From Prostheceraeus crozeri (Eukaryota; Platyhelminthes; Polycladida; Euryleptidae): a stretch of 64,000 bases of DNA. Position 1 is the first letter of the stretch. Each line of letters opens with the position of its first letter. The translations under genes were made by a program, and so were the position numbers. The stretch is taken from positions 434,001 through 498,000 of the forward strand of contig CAJQUW010014363.1 of NCBI GenBank assembly GCA_907163375.1, in the 5' to 3' direction. Positions 31,920 to 41,479 of the stretch are shown piece after piece. The notes under the pieces are model-generated. The model was not told the origin of the DNA. It saw nothing but the letters and a program-made list of their open reading frames with translations, and did no database searches.

Positions 31920-34900
31920 TTATGTCAATACATCTCCTGAATGTGGTAGCGTGAGTTTTATTCTTTTGGGTGGAGGTATGTTTGTGTGAGGATGTCCATG
32001 TGGAAGAGATGTGTTATGTCCTATCCAACACCTCTTATCCTCCCATGCTGAAAGCGCTCGTTTCTTGAACGTGTGCGTTTTCACAGTATGAACTTGAGAT
32101 TTTAAGATTGTCATATTGACAAACGTTATAGTTTTATTTTTATAGGCCTTCTTATAGGACCGATGTTTCATTTTGTGAACAATGGATTTTGATATACCTT
32201 TAGCACGCTTAATACTATCTGCACATTCTTTTAATTTCATGGAATACATTTTAGGACGGAGGAGAATCATTTCATCTATTTCCTTTCCTGCTGTTTCATC
32301 CTTAAAACAACCAAGTTTGGCTTTATTCTGTATGGAATAGAGTGGATGAGTGGGATTGTAGTTAGATGTGTCGAAATATTTTTCTAATGACTTGCCTACT
32401 TCATTAAACTTTAAATCTTTTTGAGTGGTAATTCCTAAAATGAAACTATCTGTATCACCACCCAGCAAGCGAACCTCTTTTACGAGAGGGCATGGTTTTA
32501 ATATTTTGTAGAAGAGTTGATACATTTCAAGCTTGGAATAATCTAAAACGGCTTGCCCAATATAGATGGGTTTGCACAACTCAGCTTCTGATTTTATCAT
32601 TTTAACACCTACAAGATCCTCATCGATGATGTCTCCATCAATGAAAAGAGGTGATGAGGTCAATTTGTGATATTTTTGTTCATCAACGACTAGTTTGTAG
32701 TTCATACGTTTTCTAACATCCTCCATGGTCTTTCCGAAAAGACTGTTATTCTTATATTTATAAAAATCCTTTTCAAAATTATTTTGGGCGAGTGCACGTT
32801 TTTGACTGTTACTATCTATGTAGGGTTTGAGGAAGGCTTTCTGTCTAAATTTGATAATGCGGTGAACTGACTTTAGAAGCATGCCCATTTCTAAATAGAA
32901 TTTTAGTATGCAGAAGTGTACGAGATAATTTTTCTTATCATATTGGGTGAGTAAAAGTTTGCGGCATGGTTTGTACCTTGGCGGTCCACACTCTGTTAAG
33001 TTATTATGAAATTGTGACATGAATGGTGAAAACATATCTTCAGTCACTTCACCAGATTCAGGTGCGAGTGGGAAATCAGCAGTTTTATTTTTAATGCTAT
33101 TTGGATAAATCAAATCCACTTCAAAATAATATCCCCAATCACCTTCACCTGGAATCTTCAGTATGTTTGAAGGGTTGGAGTAATACTCAAGCTCATCTTG
33201 ATTTAACCAACTAAACTCGGAATGAGGTAGTGGTTTAGACAGTGAACTGCCATATAAATTATTTTGGTCATAGTACTTTAGGTGGATATGATCATCACCT
33301 ACTGTTTCAGATTTTATATGATGTTTATTTTCAAATGTGAGACCACCGCGTATTCCGCGCTCAAATATAATATACATCTCCGGGTCTTGTAAGAGATGAA
33401 TGGTCTCACCAGTCATTTTAAAGGCTGATTTAAAGGACATGGCTGGTAGACTGACAAAGTGGACAGGATCTAATTTGTCTTCTTCTAATGCCACTCGTCG
33501 AAATTCCTGAAAGACATCAGCCAGCAAAGTGACATCTAATTCTAAGTAAGCGATCATATAATCGCCAAACGTTTTACAATCAAATTTTAACCATGCCTCT
33601 TGAGCATGTTCATAATCTTCTACTGGACAATCTTGACCCGTCAAATCGTTTTGGAATTTGTCAATGGAAGGAAGGGTTGTTTCATTTAGTTTAGACATTG
33701 AGCTAAAATACGCATAAGGAAAGACTCCTTTGCGAGTGATTATTTCATCCGTTAAGTTTGGATAGTGTTTCTTCAAAGTTTGACTATGGGGAAGAAACTT
33801 GAGATTACGAACGAGAGAAGCTAGTGACGCTGACATGAATTGGAATGAATCTAAAAATTTTATTTCGAAGAAGACTGTCTTATTTTCTTTAGTTTTATCT
33901 ACTGGTACTTTTGCTGTCATTGCCATGAATTTTTCCCTCGTTTGCGCTATTACATTAAACTGCCACGATTTTATCTGGCTCAACCCTCCTTTTATGAGCA
34001 TATGACTGTCATAGCCCTTAAAGTTATGAAAAATGACGGGTAGTACACGACGTCGCAACCTAAGTGAAAAGTTACATTTGGAGCAGAGTGCGTTTCTAAA
34101 TTTACCAGTGATGTGATCATGATCACGCACTTTCTTAATTTTATCGTCATCAAACGTTTTATGACATTTAGGGCACGATGTGCAACTTTCAAATTTTTGT
34201 TTGTCTTCATCTGACATATGTAGTGACTTACACTGCAATTGGGAATCATATGATTGTTGAAATTTAGCAGTTTTATCGAGAAATTCTAGAAATTTTGAAA
34301 TGCAATCTTCACCTTGCCAAGTATGCATTTTGTTTTGTCTATTCCTAAAGTGGTCATGCCATACTTCATCGCAGGATATGGCTGCTGGCTTGTGGATGAT
34401 ATCATCAATGTAGCATTCTATGTCTGCGTAAATGACACGCAGGGGACTTAATTCGTCACCATTATCCCTATGTGAAAATATTTTATCTTTGGGCATGCGT
34501 TCCATTTGGAATTTACCTCGCTTGCACCATTCATAGTGAGTTTCAAATTTATCTTTACTCCAAAAGGAGCGGATGCAGCGGTCGCATACAAAATGTTCAC
34601 CTCTTTCAGAGTGCCCCAAGTGAGTGTACAAGCGAGAGATTTTGGGAATACCACAGTAGTGCCATTCCTCGCTATCATCTTATTTTACTAATAAGAGGTT
34701 GACTACACGTTCATAACAAGTTGAACGTGAATTATAGCGGGCACCCTTCAACCCCTTCTCCCACACGTGAACGACAATTTTAATCTTATTATGTTTTTCG
34801 AACGTTTCTACATCTTTGATTTTCATATTGTTACTATCACAACCTTCAAAGTCTAGTTCATCCTCCCACTGTCTATAGCTATAGGTGCGATCTCGGTGCG

Positions 34901-35715
34901 CGTTGATATCATTATAGTGAAGGATGGATAGGACTGCATATTTGAAACACTGTGATTTACAATCGACATTGATGACAGCTTTCTTATTATACAACGTTTT
35001 TGGTAGTTTAAATGTGCCTCGAGCTGCATGACTTTCTAATAGGGAAATTTTGAATATGGCTGAGTCCACACCATCAACAATGAGAGCGCTGTCGCGTTGA
35101 TTGAATTTATCTACATTTGATTTTAAACATTGAATGTGAAAATTTAGACTCGCAGTCTACAACTTCGGTTGCGGGAGAGGAAGGAACATGAAACTGTATT
35201 CTCTCCGTCACTTGACCCGTTTGAAAATCTATCTTAATATATTTTAGTTTAAGGTAGATGAGCGCCTTCATTCTAAAATTGTCTAAATTGTTGAAGAGCG
35301 CTTCGATAATGTTAGAATTTTGAAGGAGCCACTCAGGAAAGTCTACTATTTGAGTACTGGACTCCATGCAGTAGTCGCGTACTAAATTATTATGTGAAAC
35401 ATTAATGAGGGAGATGGTAGAGGTACCGCTGGTGTAGTGATCATTTGCATGCGTGTGTTGAAGTCTGTGCGAAGATCGCTGAAAGTGACTATCAAAAGAA
35501 AGAGGGCACAAATCGCAAGGAAAGGAGATGTCATCGTCAGAATCAACTTCACCTCCGGAGATTGACGCCGCTTTGCGTTGACACACACGTTGTTTGATGT
35601 GTCGAAGGAGACTGTGCTTCCTTGTAAACATATGTCCGCAGTCGGCACATTCCCACGCGTTGCCTTGTCGCGAGAGTCCTGAGCTGGAACTCACATCACT
35701 TGAAAGAGAAATCAT
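31920..35715 (-). pseudogene. polB: DNA polymerase B (protein-primed type), two lesions
   Basis: Replicates the Polinton from its ends. The N-terminal frame (35715-35107) has two C2H2 fingers (CADCGHMFTRKHSLLRHIKQ and CDLCPLSF...H...H). Next comes a segment with KSQCFKYAVLSILHYN (35069-34680), then 903 open codons. In the latter are a C2H2 finger (15-36), Exo I D70/E72, an endonuclease-VII-like insert (CPKC, DHDHITG 170-176), Exo II NFKGYD 203-208, Exo III Y362/D366, palm A around D455, KNNSLFG 627-633 and DTDS 726-729. Lesions are a frame change near 35110-35150 and an in-frame TAA at 34680-34682. The remaining frame is intact. Confidence 0.9.
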
Positions 35716-35819
35716 TCTATCATCTCTGTTCAAGTCTCAGTGTATTGTTACAACCTACTTTGACTCAACAACTCTAAACTTTCCTCGAGAAGGGAGGGCG
35801 TTGGTGATGAAGTTGATGC

Positions 35820-35886
35820 CTGAAATTGAGGAAGATGCTATTATCCACACGTTTGAGGGAGATGAGTGAAGAAATTTTCAACTTAA
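35820..35886 (-). other. Candidate 67-bp intron ahead of polB, donor altered
   Basis: On the minus strand ATG (35889-35887) is followed by TTAAGT where the left promoter has GTAAGT. After 67 bases comes AATTTCAG and then GCATCAACTTCATCA, close to GCATCTACTCCATCT at 19959. The length equals that of the left intron. The donor GT is TT here, so splicing may be lost in this copy. The downstream frame (M-A-S-T-S-S...) is closed by a TAA after 23 codons and does not connect directly to the zinc-finger frame. Confidence 0.45.
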
Positions 35887-36043
35887 CATTTCAACGAAAT
35901 CGAGTTTAAGGTTGATACTTCAACAAGATAGAGACTTCACGAGAGAGCAGTTCACTTGTACGCCTCAAATATAGAATTCGCCAGAGAACACTTCACTTAT
36001 ATGTCACAAAGACAGAGTGAAATGACACGAATGTCACTTTACA

Positions 36044-36092
36044 TATATACTTTCATATTCATCATTCATTGGCTGTTCATTCTGATTGGTTG
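36044..36092 (-). promoter_or_regulatory. Promoter for leftward polB transcript
   Basis: On the minus strand CCAAT occurs twice (from ATTGG at about 36087 and 36067), then TATATA near 36050-36044. This repeats the CCAAT-CCAAT-TATA order of the left promoter. A rightward gene starts at 36147, so the region may be bidirectional. Confidence 0.55.
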
Positions 36093-36146
36093 CTTGTTGA
36101 TACTTAAGAATTAGAAAACATTTCAAAGTTATTATTCACAGTCAAC

Positions 36147-36593
36147 ATGACAAGCCCTCCGACAACACCAAACACAAAATTCTCTTCTCCATGCTCAACA
36201 CCAAAGGCGCTCGTTGCACCAAACGCTCCAACGAAGGGGAAGGTAGAGAAGGTGTACCGACTGGACAATATCAGAAAGTTGTCATTACCAGCGGACGACG
36301 AAGAGAGTGTATGTGAGAAGGAGTGTCCCGACTTAACAGGCGTGAGGTGGAAGTATCTCCAGTACGATACTGACGATGTGATGGAGATCACCAGCACCAA
36401 ATTCCTCCACCAATTATGGGAGTGGTACACCCCTAACTCCCAGCCACGAACTATGGCGGAGTGGGAGTATATCGACAAAGTGAGGCTCGCAGTGGAAGAA
36501 CGATTAAAGCAAGTGAACTGTTTTTGTTAAATATGTGAAGCCAGACTATGGGACGATATTGACGATGAAGACCTTTTGAAATACATGCCATAA
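36147..36593 (+). pseudogene. Unknown Polinton protein with one in-frame TAA
   Basis: Starts MTSPPTTPNTKFSSPCSTPK (a Pro/Thr/Ser-rich, probably disordered N-terminus), followed by a more ordered half (LTGVRWKYLQYDTDDVMEIT, LHQLWEWY). A TAA at 36528-36530 would end it at 127 residues. The same frame continues for 20 codons with an acidic end (LWDDIDDEDLLKYMP) to TAA TAA at 36591, which overlaps AATAAA (36592-36597). The tail looks like genuine coding sequence, so the first TAA is probably a lesion. No family recognised. Confidence 0.5.
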
Positions 36594-36642
36594 TAAATTT
36601 TTATTTCGTATTATCTTTGCTTTCATACTGACTTACTTGAAT

Positions 36643-37261
36643 GGGGCTTCAGCGGATGATTTAACCATGTATACTTTTTCATTTGGAAATAGTAGCACGC
36701 TTAGTCTAACTTGTAAATCTTATAACATTTCATATGGGCGATAATGATATCTGAAATAGTGTTAAATAAAATTAAGATAGCTTACACTTCTGATACAGGG
36801 ATAGCAATCGACTGCGATCCATGTGTAAAGAGCTTGTTAGACTACGGATGGGCTTAAGTGGATGATTTAACCATGTATACTTTTTCATTTGGAAATAGTA
36901 GCACGCTTAGTCTAACTTGTAAATCTTAAAACATTTCATATGGGCGATGATGATAGCTGAAATAGTGTTAAATAAAATTAAGATAGCTTACACTTGTGAT
37001 ACAGGGATAGCAATCGACTGCGATCCATGTGTAAAGAGCTTGTTAGACTACGGATGGGCTTAAGTGGATGATTTAACCATGTATACTTTTTTCATTTGGA
37101 AATAGTAGCACGCTTAGTCTAACTTGTAAATCTTAAAACATTTCATATGGGCGATGATGATAGATGAAATAGTGTCAAATAAAATTAAGATAGCTTACAC
37201 TTCTGATACAGGGATAGCAATCGACTGCGATCCATGTGTAAAGAGCTTGTTAGACTACGGA
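36643..37261. repeat. 206-bp direct repeat, three tandem copies
   Basis: GGATGATTTAACCATG recurs at 36654, 36860 and 37066, exactly 206 bases apart. Each unit ends with a stretch containing AGGGATAGCAATCGACTGCG and AAGAGCTTGTTAGACTACGG. The copies differ at a handful of positions. A piece of the unit (AGGGATAGCAATCGACTGC) reappears at about 38075 just before the second 140-bp repeat, so the two repeat families were shuffled together. Confidence 0.9.
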
Positions 37262-37564
37262 AGAGAGAAGTGTGTTATGTTGCGTGTGGCGCGTGAGTGT
37301 CCTCCCATTTCATTCCATTCATCAATTCGTCTCATTGATAGAGACAGGTAGAACTTTCAACCTTCGACAGTTGGCTAAATGTCGCCCTGACGCGAATGCA
37401 TACTACGTTGAGACAGAGGCAATCACTTGCAAACATGACGCAGAGAGGTTGAACAAGATTGACCATTGCCGAATGTCCCTTGCGGTATACATAGCTATGG
37501 GTTTCACCGCCGCCCTTTACAGGAACGCCCGTCGAAAGGAAGTATTACACCGAACTTCATTTGC

Positions 37565-37704
37565 AACGTTCAAGTTGACTGATAGCAGATTCAACTTAAT
37601 GATAGTATTCGCCAGTCCAAAGACTGCCCAGGGCAAACCGCGTGGAGATTCTATCATGTCTTGCCCCATGGTGGCCCTTAAGAGAGCCGATGGTTCGTTC
37701 TCGG
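37565..37704. repeat. 140-bp cassette repeat, copy R1
   Basis: Starts AACGTTCAAGTTGACTGATA and ends GAGCCGATGGTTCGTTCTCGG minus its first base. Internal small hairpins include AAGTTGA...TCAACTT and TGCCCAGGGCA. It contains the uninterrupted TTAA (37596-37599) that is the piggyBac target in copy R3. It lies 24 bases beyond the 3' end of the leftward gene at 37729-37983. Confidence 0.9.
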
Positions 37705-37728
37705 TGTCAATGGTGTCAATTAAGTTGA

Positions 37729-37983
37729 CTATTGGCTGGAATAGTCAATGGGTATGACGGTTAGGTTGTCATAGACCCTATACCGCCTAGGTCGTGCTAG
37801 TGCATCTGGCACCTTTCGGATGCGAGTGGTATTTGGAGTCCATACCTCATCCGTCCAAACGATCTTCTTAATCTCCCCCTTCTTCTCATCCTCTTCATCC
37901 CACTCGTCGAGGATGATGAACTCGGGAATGGCGTTGTCTTCATCGATGAAGACGGGAATGGTGTTAGTAGATGTTGCTTCCAT
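37729..37983 (-). CDS. Small acidic cassette protein 1, 84 aa
   Basis: Leftward frame starting MEATSTNTIPVFIDEDNAIP, with an acidic middle (WDEEDEKKGE) and a basic end (ARPRRYRVYDNL). A TATA box (CCTATATAAGCC on minus, 38031-38025) lies about 42 bases before the ATG, so the leader must be very short. The repeat R1 follows its 3' end. No family recognised. The shared ending motif of this and the next frame (R.RVYDNLTVIP here, DRVYNNLARIG there) is too short to prove relationship. Confidence 0.5.
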   Translation of the reverse strand: MEATSTNTIPVFIDEDNAIPEFIILDEWDEEDEKKGEIKKIVWTDEVWTPNTTRIRKVPDALARPRRYRVYDNLTVIPIDYSSQ

Positions 37984-38024
37984 CGTGACTTGAAATTGAA
38001 TGAGAAGCGCTACAATCTTCTGGC

Positions 38025-38031
38025 TTATATA
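38025..38031 (-). promoter_or_regulatory. TATA box of cassette gene 1
   Basis: Minus-strand TATATAA in the context ACCCTATATAAGCCAG, about 42 bases upstream of ATG 37983. Confidence 0.6.
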
Positions 38032-38096
38032 GGGTTTTCAACAATGAATTGCTCAACAGCGAATCAGAATGCTTCAGGGATAGCAATCGACTGCAT

Positions 38097-38236
38097 AACG
38101 TTCAAGTTGACTGATAGCAGATTCAACTTAATGATAGTATTTGCCAGTCCGAAGGCTGCCCAGGGCAAACCGCGTGGAGGTTCTATCATGTCTGGCCCCA
38201 CGGTGGCCCTTAAGAGAGCCGATGGTTCGTTCTCGG
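38097..38236. repeat. 140-bp cassette repeat, copy R2
   Basis: Matches R1 with six substitutions and no length change. It lies 13 bases beyond the 3' end of the leftward gene at 38250-38516 and is preceded by a fragment of the 206-bp repeat. Its TTAA is intact. Confidence 0.9.
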
Positions 38237-38249
38237 AAGTAACGTCATC

Positions 38250-38516
38250 TTACACCCTACCAATTCTGCTGAGAGAGTCTTTGACTCTCTCTTTGGTAGC
38301 AGTGTCGACTTCCACGCTAATTGGCACGCGGCTAAAAAGTGGAATGTAGCGCCATTCGGTTGGATTGACAACAGTTGCTGTCATCGGATTGCCAATCCGA
38401 GCAAGATTATTGTAAACTCTGTCTTGCTCCTCTAGCCTGACAAATTCCTCAAATAAATTTCGCGGCCTTAACTGCGGTCCGCGAGGAGAGCTGACTTGAC
38501 TGTTCGGCGTCTGCAT
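38250..38516 (-). CDS. Small cassette protein 2, 88 aa
   Basis: Leftward frame starting MQTPNSQVSSPRGPQLRPRN, with a charged helical middle (LFEEFVRLEEQDRVYNNLAR) and a C-terminus TKERVKDSLSRIGRV. TATATAAA on the minus strand (38555-38548) lies 32-39 bases before the ATG, so transcription would begin at or next to the start codon. No family recognised. Flanked by R2 and R3. Confidence 0.5.
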   Translation of the reverse strand: MQTPNSQVSSPRGPQLRPRNLFEEFVRLEEQDRVYNNLARIGNPMTATVVNPTEWRYIPLFSRVPISVEVDTATKERVKDSLSRIGRV

Positions 38517-38547
38517 GATTGAAATGAAATGAAATGAGAGGCAGTGG

Positions 38548-38555
38548 TTTATATA
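38548..38555 (-). promoter_or_regulatory. TATA box of cassette gene 2
   Basis: Minus-strand GGGGTATATAAACCAC. The distance to the ATG at 38516 predicts an almost leaderless messenger. Confidence 0.6.
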
Positions 38556-38572
38556 CCCCTCTAACGCGACGC

Positions 38573-38607
38573 AACGTTCAAGTTGACTGATAGCAGATTC
38601 AACTTAA
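38573..38607. repeat. 140-bp cassette repeat, copy R3, left part
   Basis: The first 35 bases of the repeat up to and including TTAA (38604-38607), where the piggyBac begins. The repeat continues at 41206. Confidence 0.95.
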
Positions 38608-41205
38608 CACTAGAACCGCCAAGAATTTTACATACCTTTAACCGCCAAATGCAGTCAAAATGACTGCAACATAAAAGATAATGAATAGAACCCTGTAATT
38701 ACCTGACATCCTAAAATTTCTACCGGTTATTATTGGCTCATCATTTATCATGGTAATTGGACATATTATTGCTATACTTACTTTCATAAACAAAGTGGTT
38801 TATATGAGTAAACATATATACTGTGTTATGCACTATATTTTCATTTATGCATTAAAACTAATTATTTAGAATTTGCTGCGAAAAAAATATCACTGTTTAT
38901 TGGATAGTTGACTTTTTGCAAGTAAGTTATTTAATTTTGTCTAATAGCATTTATTTTACTTTTGGAATGATAAATTCATTTATTATTATTTATATTTCCT
39001 AAAGAATTGAAAATTATAATAAAAGGCAGCAAAAAAACAAAGTTCTAATTTGTACTGTAATTGGTTTTTACAGTAACTGCAAAACTGTCATGGTTTCCAA
39101 AAATCATTTGGCACAGTTTATACATGTAACAATGATGATTTTGTTTGCAGAACATGGACCACAGCACCATTTTTTGCATGTACTGCAAACATTCCCACCT
39201 TTGTTCTTATGTTTGCTTATTTGGCACTCCTTTCGCTTTAGTGCTGTTCTAGCTGGAGATTCTGAAACGGATGCAGGCAAATTGACCTCAAAAGGTTTGA
39301 AAATTTGACACATTCTCTCTCCCAAGAAAAGAAGATAATCTCGCCTTGAGATTGATTTTTGGCAAGCAATTTTATATATAATCCATGAATTTAGGGCAAC
39401 GATGTCCAACAAATTGTAAAATACGTGCATTGGCCATCTGCGTGAGCCCGCCTTCGTGGAATACATACGTGTCATGCTATCGAACATGTCAACGCCATGT
39501 TTCGTTTTGTTGTAAAAATTGACCGTTTCGGGAAGATTTTTCGGTCCGCCGCCAAAAGTACAAGATTCATGCATCGACGATAGAACGCAGACTGATTTTT
39601 CTGATTTTGATTTATACACCGTCAAAGAACATTTCTTGTTAGAGTTCAAGAAGAATCTTGATTCGTAACGCATCATATCCTTTTCCATTTGAGGTAACTT
39701 TTCCGGTAATTCGCGGCGATTCTTCCTGATGGTACCAACCATGGTAATCTTTTGTTCTTCCAATGCAGAGGCAAGACTCAAGGACGTAAAGTAATTGTCA
39801 CATGTGATGTTATATCCCAATTTCTTGTACGGTTTCACCAATTCACAAACGACGTATTCAGACAAAGTAACATTGCTTGGACGACTTTCCTCCTTTCCCA
39901 AATACGGTAAGCTGTTCAGGACATATTTTGTTTCGGTATCACACAGAACCCAGAACTTTATGCCGAATTTATCCGGTTTGTTCGGCATATATTGGGTAAA
40001 TGGGCATCTGCATTTCGATGGCAAGAAATGTTCATCAATCGTGAGGAATTCTTTAGGGGTGTACATGTCCTGGCTATTGTCAATCATACGTTTCCAAATA
40101 TCACGTATCAAGCAGAACTTGTCGGATAAAACTCTACTTCGCCGAGAAGTTTTCTCATCAAATCTGAGAAATCCTATAATCTCACGAAAGCGGTTGCGAG
40201 ACATAGTATTCTGTACTATTGGAATACCCCATTTATCACTCCATAATGCTTCAAGATCAAACTTTGAGGCTGACGTCGCACCACGAATATACATAATTCC
40301 AATTACAGCGAGCAGCTCTTCTTTGGAGAAGGACCATTCCGAATCAGGTTTTTGTCGATTGGCTTCAGTTATTGTACATGCATGAATGTGATTCACAATA
40401 TAGTTATCGAATAGAAGATGAAAGGCGGAAAATACATCGTCTGAGGAGATAGATCGTTTGCAGCGATAAGAAAGTCCGGGTTTAGCTGTGAAGATATTCT
40501 TCGAAGAGATCGGTCCTCGTCGCTCACGATTTGTTTCTTGCCACAAAGTACTTTTATCTTTACCCAGATATGGTGGTAATTCGGTTTCTTGTCGGTCTCC
40601 GTTATTGTGCCCAGTCGGTCTGATTATTGATTCGTCGTCAATCTCAACATCTTCATTGTCACTAATGGATGAATTTTCACTCTCGATTATAAATTCGTCC
40701 ATGGTCACCTCTTCGTCATCCGATACTTCTCCATTCAATTGCGTTATCATCTGTAAAGCAGTTTGCGCAGATATTCGTCGACGTCGTGCTGCCATCGTAA
40801 GACTTCTACTGTCCTTTTCTGATAGTCAACTTTCTTCTAAAGTGAGCGTATGATGAGAAACTAAACACTTGATCGATATGGTATATCCATGACTTGATCC
40901 TGTTCATGTTGATGAATGATGACTCACTGTTTTGTTAGCGTTAAAAATGAGATATCTAAGCTTGAAAGTTGAAGACTAATACTTTACTGATTTGCAGTCA
41001 AAATGACTGCAATTGGCGCTTAAAGATATATTGTCGTGTATTTTCAACCATAGATATATTTACTCATGAATTCTAACTTAATTTCATTCCTTGGATATGT
41101 GCAATAAATGTCATAGCTTCTGATTATCACAACTAATTCAGTTAAGGCTCTGGCTGTATTCAAAAATTGATTGCAGTCAATTTGACTGCAATGGCGGTTC
41201 TAGTG
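38608..41205 (-). mobile_element. piggyBac-family transposon, 2,598 bp, intact ends
   Basis: Flanked by TTAA on both sides (38604-38607, 41206-41209). Terminal inverted repeats are CACTAGAACCGCCA. Palindromic motifs GCAGTCAAAATGACTGC lie near both ends (38651-38667, 40994-41010; variant GCAGTCAATTTGACTGC at 41173-41189) and are probable transposase sites. Removing the element and one TTAA restores the 140-bp repeat exactly as in R1 and R2. The transposase frame is full-length, so this copy may be young and active. Confidence 0.95.
39104..40795 (-). CDS. piggyBac transposase, 563 aa, intact
   Basis: Cuts and pastes at TTAA without leaving a footprint. The N-terminus is basic, then acidic (VSDDEEVTMDEF). 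The catalytic Asp residues fit D254 (LTIDEHFLPSK), D333 (YNITCDNYFTSL) and D436 or D439 (GVDMFDSM). A cysteine-rich C-terminal domain (CSTCKKWCCGPC ... CINC) ends the protein, as in the family, where it binds the terminal repeats. Length is typical. No stop or frameshift is present. It is transcribed leftward, like the accessory genes around it. Confidence 0.93.
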   Translation of the reverse strand: MAARRRRISAQTALQMITQLNGEVSDDEEVTMDEFIIESENSSISDNEDVEIDDESIIRPTGHNNGDRQETELPPYLGKDKSTLWQETNRERRGPISSKNIFTAKPGLSYRCKRSISSDDVFSAFHLLFDNYIVNHIHACTITEANRQKPDSEWSFSKEELLAVIGIMYIRGATSASKFDLEALWSDKWGIPIVQNTMSRNRFREIIGFLRFDEKTSRRSRVLSDKFCLIRDIWKRMIDNSQDMYTPKEFLTIDEHFLPSKCRCPFTQYMPNKPDKFGIKFWVLCDTETKYVLNSLPYLGKEESRPSNVTLSEYVVCELVKPYKKLGYNITCDNYFTSLSLASALEEQKITMVGTIRKNRRELPEKLPQMEKDMMRYESRFFLNSNKKCSLTVYKSKSEKSVCVLSSMHESCTFGGGPKNLPETVNFYNKTKHGVDMFDSMTRMYSTKAGSRRWPMHVFYNLLDIVALNSWIIYKIACQKSISRRDYLLFLGERMCQIFKPFEVNLPASVSESPARTALKRKECQISKHKNKGGNVCSTCKKWCCGPCSANKIIIVTCINCAK

Positions 41206-41314
41206 TTAATGATAGTATTCGCCAGTCCGAAGACTGCCCAGGGCAAACCGCGTGGAGGTTCTATCATGTCTTGCCCCTAGGTGGCCCTTAAGAGAGCCGA
41301 TGGTTCGTTCTCGG
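41206..41314. repeat. 140-bp cassette repeat, copy R3, right part
   Basis: Resumes with TTAATGATAGTATTCGCCAG and completes the repeat. Counting one TTAA, the two parts add to 140 bases, like R1 and R2. Confidence 0.95.
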
Positions 41315-41479
41315 GAGTGTCGTGATGAGGTGGTGAAGGCGGGCAAAGATCTGCAATGAAAATGATATGCATTAGAATAGGATATACTATCTTATTTACT
41401 TTTCACTTACCAAGTTAGCCATCCTTAGGTAGTCTCGCGCGCTTCCTAACAGAAAATTTGTGGAGATGGCCGCGCATTC

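Noticed and set aside
20858-36593. Alternative genetic code in which TAA and TAG are sense codons
   Set aside because: Intact genes in the same element end at TAA and TAG (for example 20663, 22230, 27474), so decay is simpler.
37272-37757. Rightward 161-codon frame across the R1 repeat
   Set aside because: It runs opposite to the cassette genes, half of it is repeat sequence shared with R2 and R3, and R3 has a stop in the same frame. No motif supports it.
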